From the NCBI GenBank assembly GCA_964471825.1, contig CAYYKD010000007.1, forward strand, positions 59,928 to 123,927: a DNA stretch of 64,000 nt, in the 5' to 3' direction. Positions within the stretch are counted from its first letter, which is position 1. Each line of letters opens with the position of its first letter. Of the stretch, positions 52,789 through 63,200 are shown piece after piece. The position numbers were made by a program, and so were the translations under genes. Source of the stretch: CAYYKD01 sp964471825 (GTDB lineage Bacteria; Spirochaetota; GWE2-31-10; CAYYKD01). The notes beneath the pieces are model-generated. The model made no database searches, was not told the DNA's origin, and worked only from the letters and a program-made list of their open reading frames with translations.

Positions 52789-53448
52789 ATGGTATATTCA
52801 TCAGTTGATAAATCATTTAGGAGTGAGGCTAGGGGGATAATAACACCTTCTATGAGTCACGGATATATTCCAAGAATTGTTGAAAAGACCTCACGAGGTG
52901 AAGAGGTTTGGGATGTGTTTTCAAGACTTGTAAAGGATCATATAATTTTTATCGGCGGTCCTATTGATGACTTTGAAGCTGATATTGTTATAGCTACACT
53001 TCTATTTATGGAGAGTCAAGACTCTGAGAAGGATGTCTATTTATATATTAATTCTCCGGGTGGTTCTGTAACAGCAGGTTTGGCGATCTATGATACAATA
53101 AAATTTATCAAGCCGGATGTTTCAACGATCTGTGTCGGACAAGCTGCAAGTGCTGCTGCATTGATACTTTCAAGTGGTACAAAGGGAAAGAGATATGCTC
53201 TTCCTCATTCCAGAATAATGTTGCATCAACCATGGGGGGGTGCAGGCGGACAAGCTACTGATATTCAGATCCAGGCAAAAGAGATAAACCGTTTAAAGAA
53301 ACAGCTTAATCAAATAATGGCAGACAACACAGGTAAGGAACTGTCAAAGATTGAAGAAGATGTAGAAAGAGATTTTTTTCTTACTCCTCCGGAAGCTGTT
53401 GAGTATGGTTTAATAGATAAGGTTCTTCTAAGAAGTGAGGCAAAATGA
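52789..53448 (+). CDS. clpP: ATP-dependent Clp protease proteolytic subunit
   Basis: A 219-residue ClpP with Ser-His-Asp triad: S121 in GQAASAAALIL, H146 in MLHQPWGG and D195 in VERDFFLTPPEA. YINSPGGSVTAG is the oxyanion-loop motif. The N-terminus is about 20 residues longer than usual (YSSVDKSFRSEARGIITPS), typical of a propeptide removed by self-processing; AAGGGG supports ATG 52789. It overlaps clpX by 4 nt and forms the protease with ClpX. Confidence 0.96.
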   Translation: MVYSSVDKSFRSEARGIITPSMSHGYIPRIVEKTSRGEEVWDVFSRLVKDHIIFIGGPIDDFEADIVIATLLFMESQDSEKDVYLYINSPGGSVTAGLAIYDTIKFIKPDVSTICVGQAASAAALILSSGTKGKRYALPHSRIMLHQPWGGAGGQATDIQIQAKEINRLKKQLNQIMADNTGKELSKIEEDVERDFFLTPPEAVEYGLIDKVLLRSEAK

Positions 53449-54734
53449 GTTGGTATAAGGATTTTCAATCTAAGGATGTATGTTCTTTTTGTGGTAGAAA
53501 TATGGAAGAATTTAGTCTCAAATTTGTTAGGGGCTACAATTCCAATATATGTTCAGATTGTATAGTAAAGGCTAATGATGCACTTTCAGTGTCAACAAAG
53601 ACCAAGAAGGATTTTAAGTTATCTATTAATGAGTTGCCAAAACCAAAGGATATAAAGGAATTTCTTGACGAATATGTCATAGGACAGGATCTTGCTAAGA
53701 AGGTTCTCTCTGTAGCGGTCTATAACCACTATAAAAGAGTTATACTTTCGGAGAAGGAGATTAAGGACCCGCAGTTTGAAGGGATTGATCTGGAAAAATC
53801 AAATATCCTGCTAATTGGACCGACAGGATCAGGAAAGACACTTCTTGCAAGAACACTTGCAAAAAAATTGAATGTGCCATTTGCTATAGCTGATGCTACA
53901 ACCTTAACAGAGGCCGGTTATGTTGGTGAGGATGTTGAGAATGTTTTGTTAAAATTGATACAGGCGGCTGATTTTGATATAGCTGCTGCAGAGAAGGGGA
54001 TAATATACATTGATGAAATTGATAAGATATCCAAGAAGGGTGAAAATGTATCAATAACAAGAGATGTGTCAGGAGAAGGCGTTCAGCAGGCTCTATTAAA
54101 AATCATTGAGGGAACTGAGGCTAGTGTTCCTCCTCAGGGCGGCAGGAAACATCCAAATCAAGAGTACTTAAAGATCAATACCAAGAACATACTGTTTATT
54201 TGTGCCGGTGCATTTGTAGGATTGGATGGGATAATTGCAGCAAGGACAAATGTTAAGAGTATTGGTTTTAATACAGCTAAAAAAGATGATGGTGATAAAA
54301 ATAGAGATGAGTTGTTTAGTAAACTTCATCCTGAAGATTTGATTAAGTATGGTTTGATTCCTGAATTTATTGGCCGTATGCCAATTCATTCCGTATTAAA
54401 TCCGCTTACTGAGGATGATCTGGTTAGAATAATGAAGGAGCCGAAGAACTCAATAGTTAAGCAGTTTGAGTGGTCTCTACAAGTTGAAAATGTTAAATTA
54501 AACTTCAAGGACGAAGCTATCTATGCTATAGCTAAGAATGCTATGAAGCAGAAAACAGGTGCAAGAGGTCTAAGGGCAATTGTAGAGAAGATAATGTTAG
54601 ATATCATGTATGATATTCCAAGCTCTAGTGAGATATCTGAGGTTACCATAGATGAAGAGGTGATTGACAAAGGGATGCCGGTTAAAATTCAAAAACGGGT
54701 TAACGAGAAGAAGGGGAAAGAAAAGATAGCATGA
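53445..54734 (+). CDS. clpX: ATP-dependent Clp protease ATP-binding subunit ClpX
   Basis: A 429-residue AAA+ unfoldase. N-terminal C4 zinc finger: CSFCGRN and CSDCI. Walker A GPTGSGKTLLA, Walker B IIYIDEIDKI, sensor and pore motifs including AGYVGEDVEN, and the arginine region KTGARGLRAIVE. It unfolds tagged proteins for ClpP. ATG overlaps the clpP stop (ATGA) and its own stop overlaps the lon start in the same way, so the three genes are tightly coupled. Confidence 0.97.
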   Translation: MSWYKDFQSKDVCSFCGRNMEEFSLKFVRGYNSNICSDCIVKANDALSVSTKTKKDFKLSINELPKPKDIKEFLDEYVIGQDLAKKVLSVAVYNHYKRVILSEKEIKDPQFEGIDLEKSNILLIGPTGSGKTLLARTLAKKLNVPFAIADATTLTEAGYVGEDVENVLLKLIQAADFDIAAAEKGIIYIDEIDKISKKGENVSITRDVSGEGVQQALLKIIEGTEASVPPQGGRKHPNQEYLKINTKNILFICAGAFVGLDGIIAARTNVKSIGFNTAKKDDGDKNRDELFSKLHPEDLIKYGLIPEFIGRMPIHSVLNPLTEDDLVRIMKEPKNSIVKQFEWSLQVENVKLNFKDEAIYAIAKNAMKQKTGARGLRAIVEKIMLDIMYDIPSSSEISEVTIDEEVIDKGMPVKIQKRVNEKKGKEKIA

Positions 54735-57155
54735 GGATTTTTTCAGATGATATAAATAAAACAGAATTAAAACTTCCGCTCATGCCTTTACGAGAGATAG
54801 TTCTGTTTCCCGGACTTGTTAAGTCAGTATTTGTTGGCAGATCAGATTCTATTGACTCAATTCAGCTATCTATGTCTGACTATGGTAAAAAGGTTTTTGT
54901 TGTAACCCAGAAGAGTTCTGCAGTAGAGAAACCATCTTTTGATGATCTGCATCAAACCGGTTGCGTCTGTGAAGTTCTTGAGGTCAGGCCGGGGGCAGAT
55001 AAGAGTATTATCAAGGTGCTTGTTAAGGGGTTATACAGGGCAAAGATAAAGAAATTTATGGATAAAGAACGGTTATCGCCTGTTCTTATATCTCCAATAA
55101 AGAGTACTATTTTACTTGATGATCCGGGTTCAGAGGCACTTCTTAACCTTGTTGTACTGGAGTTTAAGAAATTTAATGAACTTAAAAAGTTGCCCAAGGA
55201 AGTTATTAAGCTGATTAGCGAATCCTCGACTGAAGAGGATCTTATAAATAATATTGTTGGACATGTGATTACATCGCCACAAAATCTTGTTGACCTTTTG
55301 TCTGAAGAGGAACCAAAGAAGAGACTTAAGATTCTTATTACAATTATCAAAGAAAATATCGAGATACTTGAGATAGAGAAAAAAATAGGAGTTGATATCC
55401 GTCAGAAGATGGACAAAACAAACCGCGAGTATTACCTTAATGAACAGATTAAGGGGATGCAGAAAGAACTTGGTGAGTTAAATGACGGAGATTTCTATTC
55501 TACTGAGGAGTTTGAGAAGAAACTTGATGAGCTTAGTATCACCGGATTTGTTAAGGAAAAGGTGATCAAAGAACAAAAACGGCTTACAAAAATGCAGTCG
55601 ATATCACCTGAAGCAGGTATTGTAAGAACCTATCTTGAGTGGATTGTAGATCTCCCGTGGAGTAAGAAAACCGAAGATAATAATGATCTCAAAGAGGCCA
55701 AAAATATACTGGATAGTGATCATTATGCCTTAACAAAAGTAAAAGAACGGATTATTGAGTTTCTTGCGGTCAGGCAGCTTAATAATAAAACAAAGGGGCC
55801 TATCCTATGCTTTGTTGGACCACCGGGTACAGGCAAAACATCTTTAGGGCAATCAGTTGCAAGAGCCATCGGAAGGGCATTTACAAGGATATCTCTCGGC
55901 GGTGTAAGAGATGAGTCAGAGATACGAGGGCATAGAAGAACCTATCTCGGTGCTTTACCCGGTAAAATTATTCAGTCCATGAAAAAGGTTGGAACCAAAA
56001 ATCCTGTTTTTTTATTGGATGAAATAGATAAGATGAGCTCCGATTTTCGTGGAGATCCTGCAAGTGCATTACTTGAAGTTCTCGATCCTGAACAGAATAA
56101 TCAATTTGCGGATCATTATTTAGAGGTTCCATACGATCTTTCAGAGGTGATGTTCATAGCAACCGCAAATTCAATTAGTGGGATACCCTATGCACTTAGG
56201 GACAGAATGGAAATAATAAATATTTCAAGCTATACTGAGCAAGAGAAGGTTTTTATAGCAAAGAGATTTATTATGCCTAAAGAGATGACTGAAAATGGGA
56301 TAGCTAATGTAAATATTAGGCTGTCAAAAACAGCACTTCTTGAGATAATACGGTCCNNNNNNNNNNTATACACTTGAGTCCGGAGTTCGTTCACTTCAGA
56401 GACAGATTGCTACAATTTCTAGGAAGATTGCTAAGACAATAGTAACTGATAAGAGTGATATTCGAGAGGTAATAATTAAAAAAAGGGATCTTATAAGGTA
56501 TCTCGGACGAAGGAAAGTCTTTGAAAAAATCTTTGATAAGGAACTGGTACCCGGCGTATCTCATGGTCTTGCATGGTCTGAACTAGGCGGTTCACTTTTG
56601 CCTATAGAGTCCGTACTCTATTATGGCACAGGTAAAATTAATCTAACCGGCAAACTTGGTGAGGTAATGAAGGAATCTGCACAGACTGCAATGTCATATA
56701 TCCGTTCAAAATCAGATCTTTTTTCTATAAAATATGAGGATTTCTATAAAAATTATGATGTACATATACATTTTCCGGAAGGTGCAATCCCTAAAGACGG
56801 GCCATCAGGCGGGATTGCAATAACTTGCAGCATTATCTCAGCATTGACACAGGTTCCCTTTAATCACTCCGTTGCAATGACAGGTGAGATTACACTTACC
56901 GGCACTGTATTGCCCATAGGCGGTCTAAAGGAAAAGGTACTAGCTGCTCTCAGACACAATAAAAAGATTGTTGTGATACCTAAGGATAATGAAAAAGACC
57001 TCTCCGAGATACCAAAGATAGTTAGGGAGAAGTTAACTTTTATTTTTGTCTCACGAATTGAAGATGTTTTAAGTGTTGCATTTGATCATTCAATCTATAA
57101 TAACTTTACTCAATCACCTACCGTAACAAATGTTCTTTCAACACTAACACAATGA
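54731..57155 (+). CDS. lon: ATP-dependent protease La (contains assembly gap)
   Basis: About 808 codons including a gap. N-terminal LAN substrate domain (LPLMPLREIVLFPGLV), coiled coil, AAA+ domain with Walker A GPPGTGKTSLGQ and Walker B VFLLDEIDKM, and the C-terminal protease domain with catalytic Ser in PKDGPSGGIAIT and Lys in GGLKEKVLAALR. Ten Ns at 56357-56366 interrupt the AAA/protease link; the frame differs on the two sides, so the true gap is not exactly ten bases and I treat both as one gene. It begins inside the clpX stop and ends overlapping the next start by 4 nt. Confidence 0.94.
56357..56366. other. assembly gap (10 N)
   Basis: Undetermined bases inside lon, with a frame change across the gap; its real size is unknown. 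Confidence 0.99.
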
Positions 57156-58147
57156 GATACAAACCAATATACAAAGCAATAGTAATTGATAAATTTGAGT
57201 CAGATATTTCTGAGTCTATCAGATGCAGTGTTAAATTTGATCTGTTGCAGACGATAACCAGAAATGATCTGCTAAAAATTATATCTAACTATGATATTGC
57301 TATCATCTCAACAAGGATAAACTTTGATAGGGAGCTACTTGAGATTGCAACTAATTTAAAATGGATAATTCGCATGGGGGCAGGGGTTGATCATATTGAT
57401 CTTCTTACTTGTAAGGAGCTTGGCATAAATGTATGTAATACTCCACTGGCAAATATAGCACCTGTTACAGAGTATCTATTTGGACAACTTCTAAGAACCT
57501 ACAAAGATTTTGAATCACATAATAGAGCAGTGTTATCCGGTAATTTTCGAAAGGGACTTTCGTAGTATGGGCAGCTTTCCGGTAAAACAATAGCTGTTAT
57601 AGGGGTGGGTAGAATAGGCTCAAGAGTTGCCTCCGTTGCATCGGCATTTGGAATGAAGGTGATAGGGGTTGATCCATATCTCTCTGAACAAGTTAAAAAA
57701 AGAATGAATTTTATAAAGTGGATGGATATTGATCATGCATTAGCTCTTTCGGATATAGTTACTCTCCATGTTCCTCTGACTAAAGAAACAAGGTATATGT
57801 TGTGTCCCGCAAAATATGAATTGATGAAGGATGGCTCTATTCTTGCAAATCTGGCAAGAGGAGAGTTATTGTCATTTGATGAATTGATTAATTATAAAAA
57901 CATTTATAAATTTAAAAAGATTATACTGGATGTCTTTGAAAATGAGCCATTCTATCCGAACATTAATAATAATATTAATAATAATATTAATAATAACTTA
58001 GAGGATAAATTTTTTTTCTCGCCGCACAGTGCAAGTTTTTCGTATGAGTCCTATGTTGAACGGGCAGAAGAATCTCTAGATCAGATTTTGAAAATAGTTA
58101 ATGGTGAGAAACCGCATGGTTTAATAGATCCGGATAAAGGTTACTAG
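57152..58147 (+). pseudogene. D-isomer-specific 2-hydroxyacid dehydrogenase (phosphoglycerate dehydrogenase-like) with one in-frame TAG
   Basis: One frame from 57152 to 58147 encodes about 331 residues of a 2-hydroxyacid dehydrogenase, broken only by TAG at 57563-57565. Before it: MGAGVDHID and NTPLANIAPVTEYLFG; after it: LSGKTIAVIGVGRIGSRVAS (NAD-binding), LHVPLTKETRYM, NLARGELLSFDEL (Arg) and SPHSASFSYESYVE (catalytic His). The stop sits 4 codons before LSGKT; TAG is one base from TGG, CAG, AAG and GAG. Hence it is either a recent nonsense mutation or a read error. It overlaps lon by 4 nt. The substrate (3-phosphoglycerate or another 2-hydroxyacid) is not settled. Confidence 0.85.
57962..57996 (+). 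repeat. 12-bp AT-only tandem repeat coding for Asn/Ile
   Basis: ATTAATAATAAT is repeated nearly three times and encodes INNN units in the dehydrogenase gene, between the GENEPFYPN-type region and DKFFFSPHS. Three INNN units in a row make this a microsatellite that can change length in frame. Confidence 0.85.
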
Positions 58148-58157
58148 GGGGGGGATT

Positions 58158-58594
58158 ATGGTCGCAAGGATACTTTTGTTTATGGTTTTTATTGGATTAA
58201 CTGCAGCAAAATGTAATGGAGGTGATAATATAACTAAAAAGNNNNNNNNNNNNNNNNNNNNNNTGGGGCATTTTATAAAAATATTTCTGTTGATGAATTT
58301 AAATCTATTTTAACCGAAAAGGCTCAAGAAGAAGACTTTGTAGTTATTGATGTAAGAACACCGGCGGAATTTGTATCGGGTAATGTAAAGGGTTCAATAA
58401 ATATTGATTATTATGGTGCATATTTCATGGATGAACTTTCTAAGCTGGATCGTGATATGAGCTATATTCTCTATTGCAGATCAGGAAATCGAAGCTCAAA
58501 ATCTATGGAGATAATGAAAGACTTAAAGTTTAAAAAAATATATAACATTAATGCCGGTGTTTTTGATCTGGAGCAGGCCGGATTAATAGAGTAG
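58158..58594 (+). CDS. rhodanese-domain lipoprotein (contains assembly gap)
   Basis: ATG 58158 after AGGGGGGG opens a signal sequence ending in TAAKC, a lipobox. After a 22-N gap the frame resumes with YKNISVDEFKSIL, FVVIDVRTPAEFVSGNVKGSINI and the active-site loop YCRSGNRSS, ending GVFDLEQAGLIE and TAG at 58592. This is a single rhodanese domain with its catalytic Cys, so it may act as a periplasmic sulfurtransferase or persulfide carrier. The gap has no reliable length (frames differ on its two sides), but both parts together give the size expected for a lipoprotein rhodanese. It starts 10 bp after the dehydrogenase gene. Confidence 0.8.
58242..58263. other. assembly gap (22 N)
   Basis: Undetermined bases in the linker between the signal sequence and the rhodanese domain; the frame changes across it. 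Confidence 0.99.
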
Positions 58595-58602
58595 GGCAAG
58601 GT

Positions 58603-60276
58603 ATGTTAAATAAATATTTAAAATTATTACGGGTTATATTTTTTTATTTAGTACTTTTTTCATGTGTTGTTTATGCAGAAGATAAAATAATATGGAGTGT
58701 CGATAATAATTTTAGGAACGAGATTTATAGGTTAAAGGGTATAGATCTCAAAAATATCAATGGAAAACCGGTTTATTATGAATCTCAGAGTATAAATACA
58801 GTTGTTGATGACACCTATGATCTTTTTTTATCATTTGACTCAAAACTCGATCTTGATGAAACAAGCAACTACAGAATCAGAAAACAGAGTTACAGGGTAA
58901 GTGAGAATACTGCAGTTAAGCGAAAATCAGCTTTTTTTATTAATGACGGTGATTTTATTGAACTTGTAGGTAGTCAAAATTATCTTTTCGAGGCCGGTAA
59001 AAATATTGATTCATTTACCATTGGTTTTTGGATATATCCTGCAACCTTAACAAATAATGAGGTTATTCTAAGGATAGGTAGTCAGTTTTATAATCAGCAA
59101 ACAGACAAGGTAGAAGACCAATCGATTATCTGTTATATTAATGATGGAAAGATATCGTGGTTTTTTAATGAGCTGTTTATATCCTCGTCAAATCACAAGA
59201 AAAGTATTAAAATTGATGCATCCACAAGATTGAAGAGTAAAGAGTGGACATTTGTTGAGTTGTCATATGATGCATTTACGGGGATTATTCGTTTGAGCCA
59301 AAATAGTGTTGAAGAGGGGATAGTCATTGCAACAACTGACGGAAGTTCGCAGGGGTCAGTACTACCATTAAGATACAATGAACGAAATCAGTGTCGAATT
59401 GTACTTGGGGATACATTTGTGGGGGGGATAGATGAGTTTTTTATAAAAAAAACCGGTTCATTAACTCCATATGATATACTAAATACTGATTCTGAGATTG
59501 TAAGTAAAGTTTTTTCAGCAGGAAAATATGGCAGTAAACTTATCGACAGGCAATTTAATCAAAAAAATAGAGATCAATCAGTTGTTCTTTACTATGTCAG
59601 AAGCTCTATGGAGCCGTTTTCACCGGATAGTTTTGGTATAACCGGAGTACCTGTAAAGATTTCAATTGTTGATTTTATAAGTATTCAACACAGATGTAAT
59701 GAAATGGAACGCAGTCTCTTAAAGAGTTCTTACCGTCTTGATGTAGATAAATATGTACTTGTTGACATGGATGAAAGATCTGTCAAAAAAGTAGTTGATA
59801 TTTTGAAGAAATACGCATTTTACTGGACTAATATTTCAAAGAATTTTATACCCGGAGATCTGAGTGGAAAGCATTATCAATGGAAGGCTGTGTTTTTAAG
59901 CGGTAAAACCATGGGTGTTTCATCCACTTTTTCAGGAATTGAACTTTCATTTGACTATGCCTCACCACCATCACCACCCAAAAATTTCGAAGCAGCATAT
60001 ATAGATGGTACTATATATTTGAAGTGGATAATGAATTCCGAGAAAAATATAAAAGGTTATCGAGTCTACTATGGTTTAAAATCCGGCGAATACTTTGGCG
60101 ATGCGGCTATAGAAGGTAAAAGTCCGATAAAGATCGGTAAAATTGATAAATTCAAGCTTTCAGGTATAAATGACAAGAGAATTTACTATATTGGATTAAC
60201 CGCATTTACTGATGATAACGGCGACTATGAGAGTGAGTTTAGTGATGAAATTACTATAAGACCCTATCAGGATTAG
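58603..60276 (+). CDS. exported LamG/ConA-like and FN3-like domain protein
   Basis: A 557-residue protein with a signal peptide (RVIFFYLVLFSCVVYAED). Residues about 95-290 resemble a LamG/concanavalin-like jelly roll: DGDFIELVGSQNYLF, SFTIGFWIYPATL, SKEWTFVELSYDAFTGIIRL and VGGIDEFFI. The C-terminal 100 residues resemble a fibronectin type III domain (SPPKNFEAAYIDGTIYLKW, KGYRVYYG, YYIGLTAFTDDNG). It could bind carbohydrate or protein at the cell surface or in the periplasm. It is followed 10 bp later by the TPR gene and preceded 8 bp by the rhodanese gene, so all belong to one operon reaching back to lon or tig. Confidence 0.8.
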   Translation: MLNKYLKLLRVIFFYLVLFSCVVYAEDKIIWSVDNNFRNEIYRLKGIDLKNINGKPVYYESQSINTVVDDTYDLFLSFDSKLDLDETSNYRIRKQSYRVSENTAVKRKSAFFINDGDFIELVGSQNYLFEAGKNIDSFTIGFWIYPATLTNNEVILRIGSQFYNQQTDKVEDQSIICYINDGKISWFFNELFISSSNHKKSIKIDASTRLKSKEWTFVELSYDAFTGIIRLSQNSVEEGIVIATTDGSSQGSVLPLRYNERNQCRIVLGDTFVGGIDEFFIKKTGSLTPYDILNTDSEIVSKVFSAGKYGSKLIDRQFNQKNRDQSVVLYYVRSSMEPFSPDSFGITGVPVKISIVDFISIQHRCNEMERSLLKSSYRLDVDKYVLVDMDERSVKKVVDILKKYAFYWTNISKNFIPGDLSGKHYQWKAVFLSGKTMGVSSTFSGIELSFDYASPPSPPKNFEAAYIDGTIYLKWIMNSEKNIKGYRVYYGLKSGEYFGDAAIEGKSPIKIGKIDKFKLSGINDKRIYYIGLTAFTDDNGDYESEFSDEITIRPYQD

Positions 60277-60286
60277 CGGAGGGGTT

Positions 60287-63200
60287 ATGAGTAAAGAAAC
60301 AGATGAAATGCTCAAACGGGCACAGTATTCTATCCGTCTTCGTGATTATGAGTCCGCTGTAAAAAATATAACCGGAACAATAAGAAGTGACCCCTCTTAC
60401 AAAAATAATCCGAAACTCTTTCTAATGCTTGGGGATATATTCTATAACCAAAAAAACTATAAAAAATCCTATGAATACTACTCATTTGTTCTAAGAATTG
60501 ATCCAAATAATATTGATGGCCTTTTTAATATGGGAAGAGTGTTAAAAGCATTAGGCCATGTCGATAAGGCATTGTCAGCTTATAAAAAGGCCTCTGAAAT
60601 TGATAATAAAAGATCAGATATCCTTGTAGCCATTGGTGAACTTTATAGAGAAAATAATGATATTGATCACTCAAAGGAGTTTTATTATAAAGCTCTGAAA
60701 GCAAATCCCAAAAATAGTGATATTTATTCAAATCTTGGTCTACTTTACCTTGACTTAGGTGAGATGGACCTGGCTGAGGACATTTTGAATAAGGGATTAA
60801 AATTTGATGCAAATGATCCTTTGATTCATTATAATCTTGGAGTTATTCAGGATTCTAGAAATGATCTTGCCGGTGCCTATGAGGAGTATAAAAAGGCAAC
60901 ACATTATAGACCAAATCATAAGGAAGCCTTGAATAACCTAGGACAGATTTGTGAAAAATTAGGTGATTATCAAGGTGCTAGAAGGTCGTTTTTAAAGGCG
61001 ATAAGTGTTGATGATAAATACATAAAAGCCTATAACAATCTTGCTGCAATATATGAGCTTGAGAGTAGGGATGACGATGCATTAACTGAATATGATAAGG
61101 TAAAGAGGATTGATCCTGAAAATACACAGGCGATAGAGCGGTTATCAGAGTTGAATTTTAAGAAAGGGGACTATGCAGGTGCATTAAGTAACTTTAGAAA
61201 GTTGATAGAAAAGAAAGTAGATGATAAAGAGTTGCTATTGAAGGCCTCAGAGAGCGTAGGGAAGGCCGGTTCTAAAGATGAGTTGAAAAAAGTTTTATCA
61301 TACATGATTGAAACCCATTCTAAGGATGTTGAGGTACTACAAAGAGCTGCACAACTATATCTTCAATACGATCTTGTTTCTGAGAGTGAGTTAGTTTATA
61401 ATCGACTTACTGAGCTGTCTGGTGATAAACCGGAAAATGAACTTTTAAAATCAAAGATTTTATTTAAGTCCGGTAATTTTCAACAGGCACTTAAGGTCTC
61501 TAATAGTGTTGCAGATGAGTTTAAAGATGAGGAAGCAATGCTTCTTGAGATAACATTACTTATCAAACTCAAACAATTTGATAAAGCCCTTACCGTTATT
61601 AGTAGGATTAAACGAAATAAATTTAACAATAGAATAATTGATCAATTATTACTGAAGATATATAACGGATTGGGGTTGATTGAAGAGGCCAATAATTTAA
61701 TTAATTCAATGCAAAGTGATCTCATTGATGTTCCGGAAAATCTTTCCTATCTCAATGAGGATGAAGAAAATATTAAAGTCATTTTTAGTAATATTTCTGA
61801 ACTCTATAAAATTAAGAGAGCTGAAGAAGAAGAAAGTGCAAAGATTGAGAAAAAGCGGGTTGAGGAGACCGCACTTAAGAAAGTTATTGAAGATAGAATC
61901 GGTCGAATTAAACAATTTGATCAATCGCCGGTAATTAAGATTGGTGATAAAAAGTTTGAAAGATTTGTTGAAGAGGATGATGAAGAGGTTGATCTTGAAA
62001 AATTAGAGAAAGAGGTCATTATTGCAAAGGAAAGGATGTTAGCCGGCGAGGATCTACCGGAATCAAGTCTTTTGAATTTAATAGAAGATGACAAAGATGA
62101 CAAGCGAAAGTCAGAGACTGAGAGTGCTGTTAATGATTTTATATCAACGCTTATGAACTCTGATAAAATAAAAGAGATGATTGATGAAAAGAAGAACGAT
62201 TATAATGACAAGCAGTCAGAAGATGAGATAAAGGCCGATGAAGTTGAAGTTACCGATGACGATAGTGATGAGAGTCAACTGCAGGTAACCGAGGAAAATG
62301 AGAATGAAAGTAATATGTCAGATGAGGAAGACAAAAAGGGTGAAAATCTAATTGGTGCACCGATTCCTGAAGAGGAAGATACTTTAAATACTGATGAGTC
62401 TGAACTCTCAACAGAACAATCAGATCAGGAAAATAGTGAGTTAAGTGACAGTGAGGCTATAGACTCTAATGATGTTTTAAATGTTCAGGGTGGTGAGATT
62501 AAAGTTACTGAGGAAGATGAGGACATTAACTACGATAATGATGGTGAGAATGATGAAGAGATTGTAGATTCGATCCTTGATGATATGGAAAATATCGATG
62601 CAGAGCTTGATACAAGTAGAATAGATGAATATGATCCGGATTTAAGTAAACTTGAGCTTGACGACTTAAATACAGATGAGGTAAATCCGGAAAATTATAG
62701 TGGTCTGGATGAGTCTTCAGGTTTAGATGGTATGAAATTAGATGATAGTGATTTTGATCAAAGTTTTCTGGATGGTTTAGACGGACTTGATAGTCTTAAT
62801 TCAAATGAACCATTCGATTTTGATGATGATTCATTGTTAGAGAGGGTGATAGATGATTTAAATAGTTTATCAGATGATAGTATTCTTGGCGATGATCTGT
62901 TTAACTTTGATAATTTTGATGTCTCTGATGATCGTATGTCTTATGATGATATGAATTTTGAGGGAAATGAAACTATCCCGGATGATGAAATTACCGGTGA
63001 TAAATTTGGGCAGATTAAGGTTGAGGAGGAAGATGAGGATATTGACTGGGGAAATGAATTTGATCCGGCTGAATACGGTTTTGGTAGTGAAAAAAATGAT
63101 GATCATGAGATAAGTTTTGATAGTGATTTTGAAAATGGGTTTAATGATCAGATGGATACTATGCATGATGATAGTGTATTTGATAATGGTTTTGATAAAT

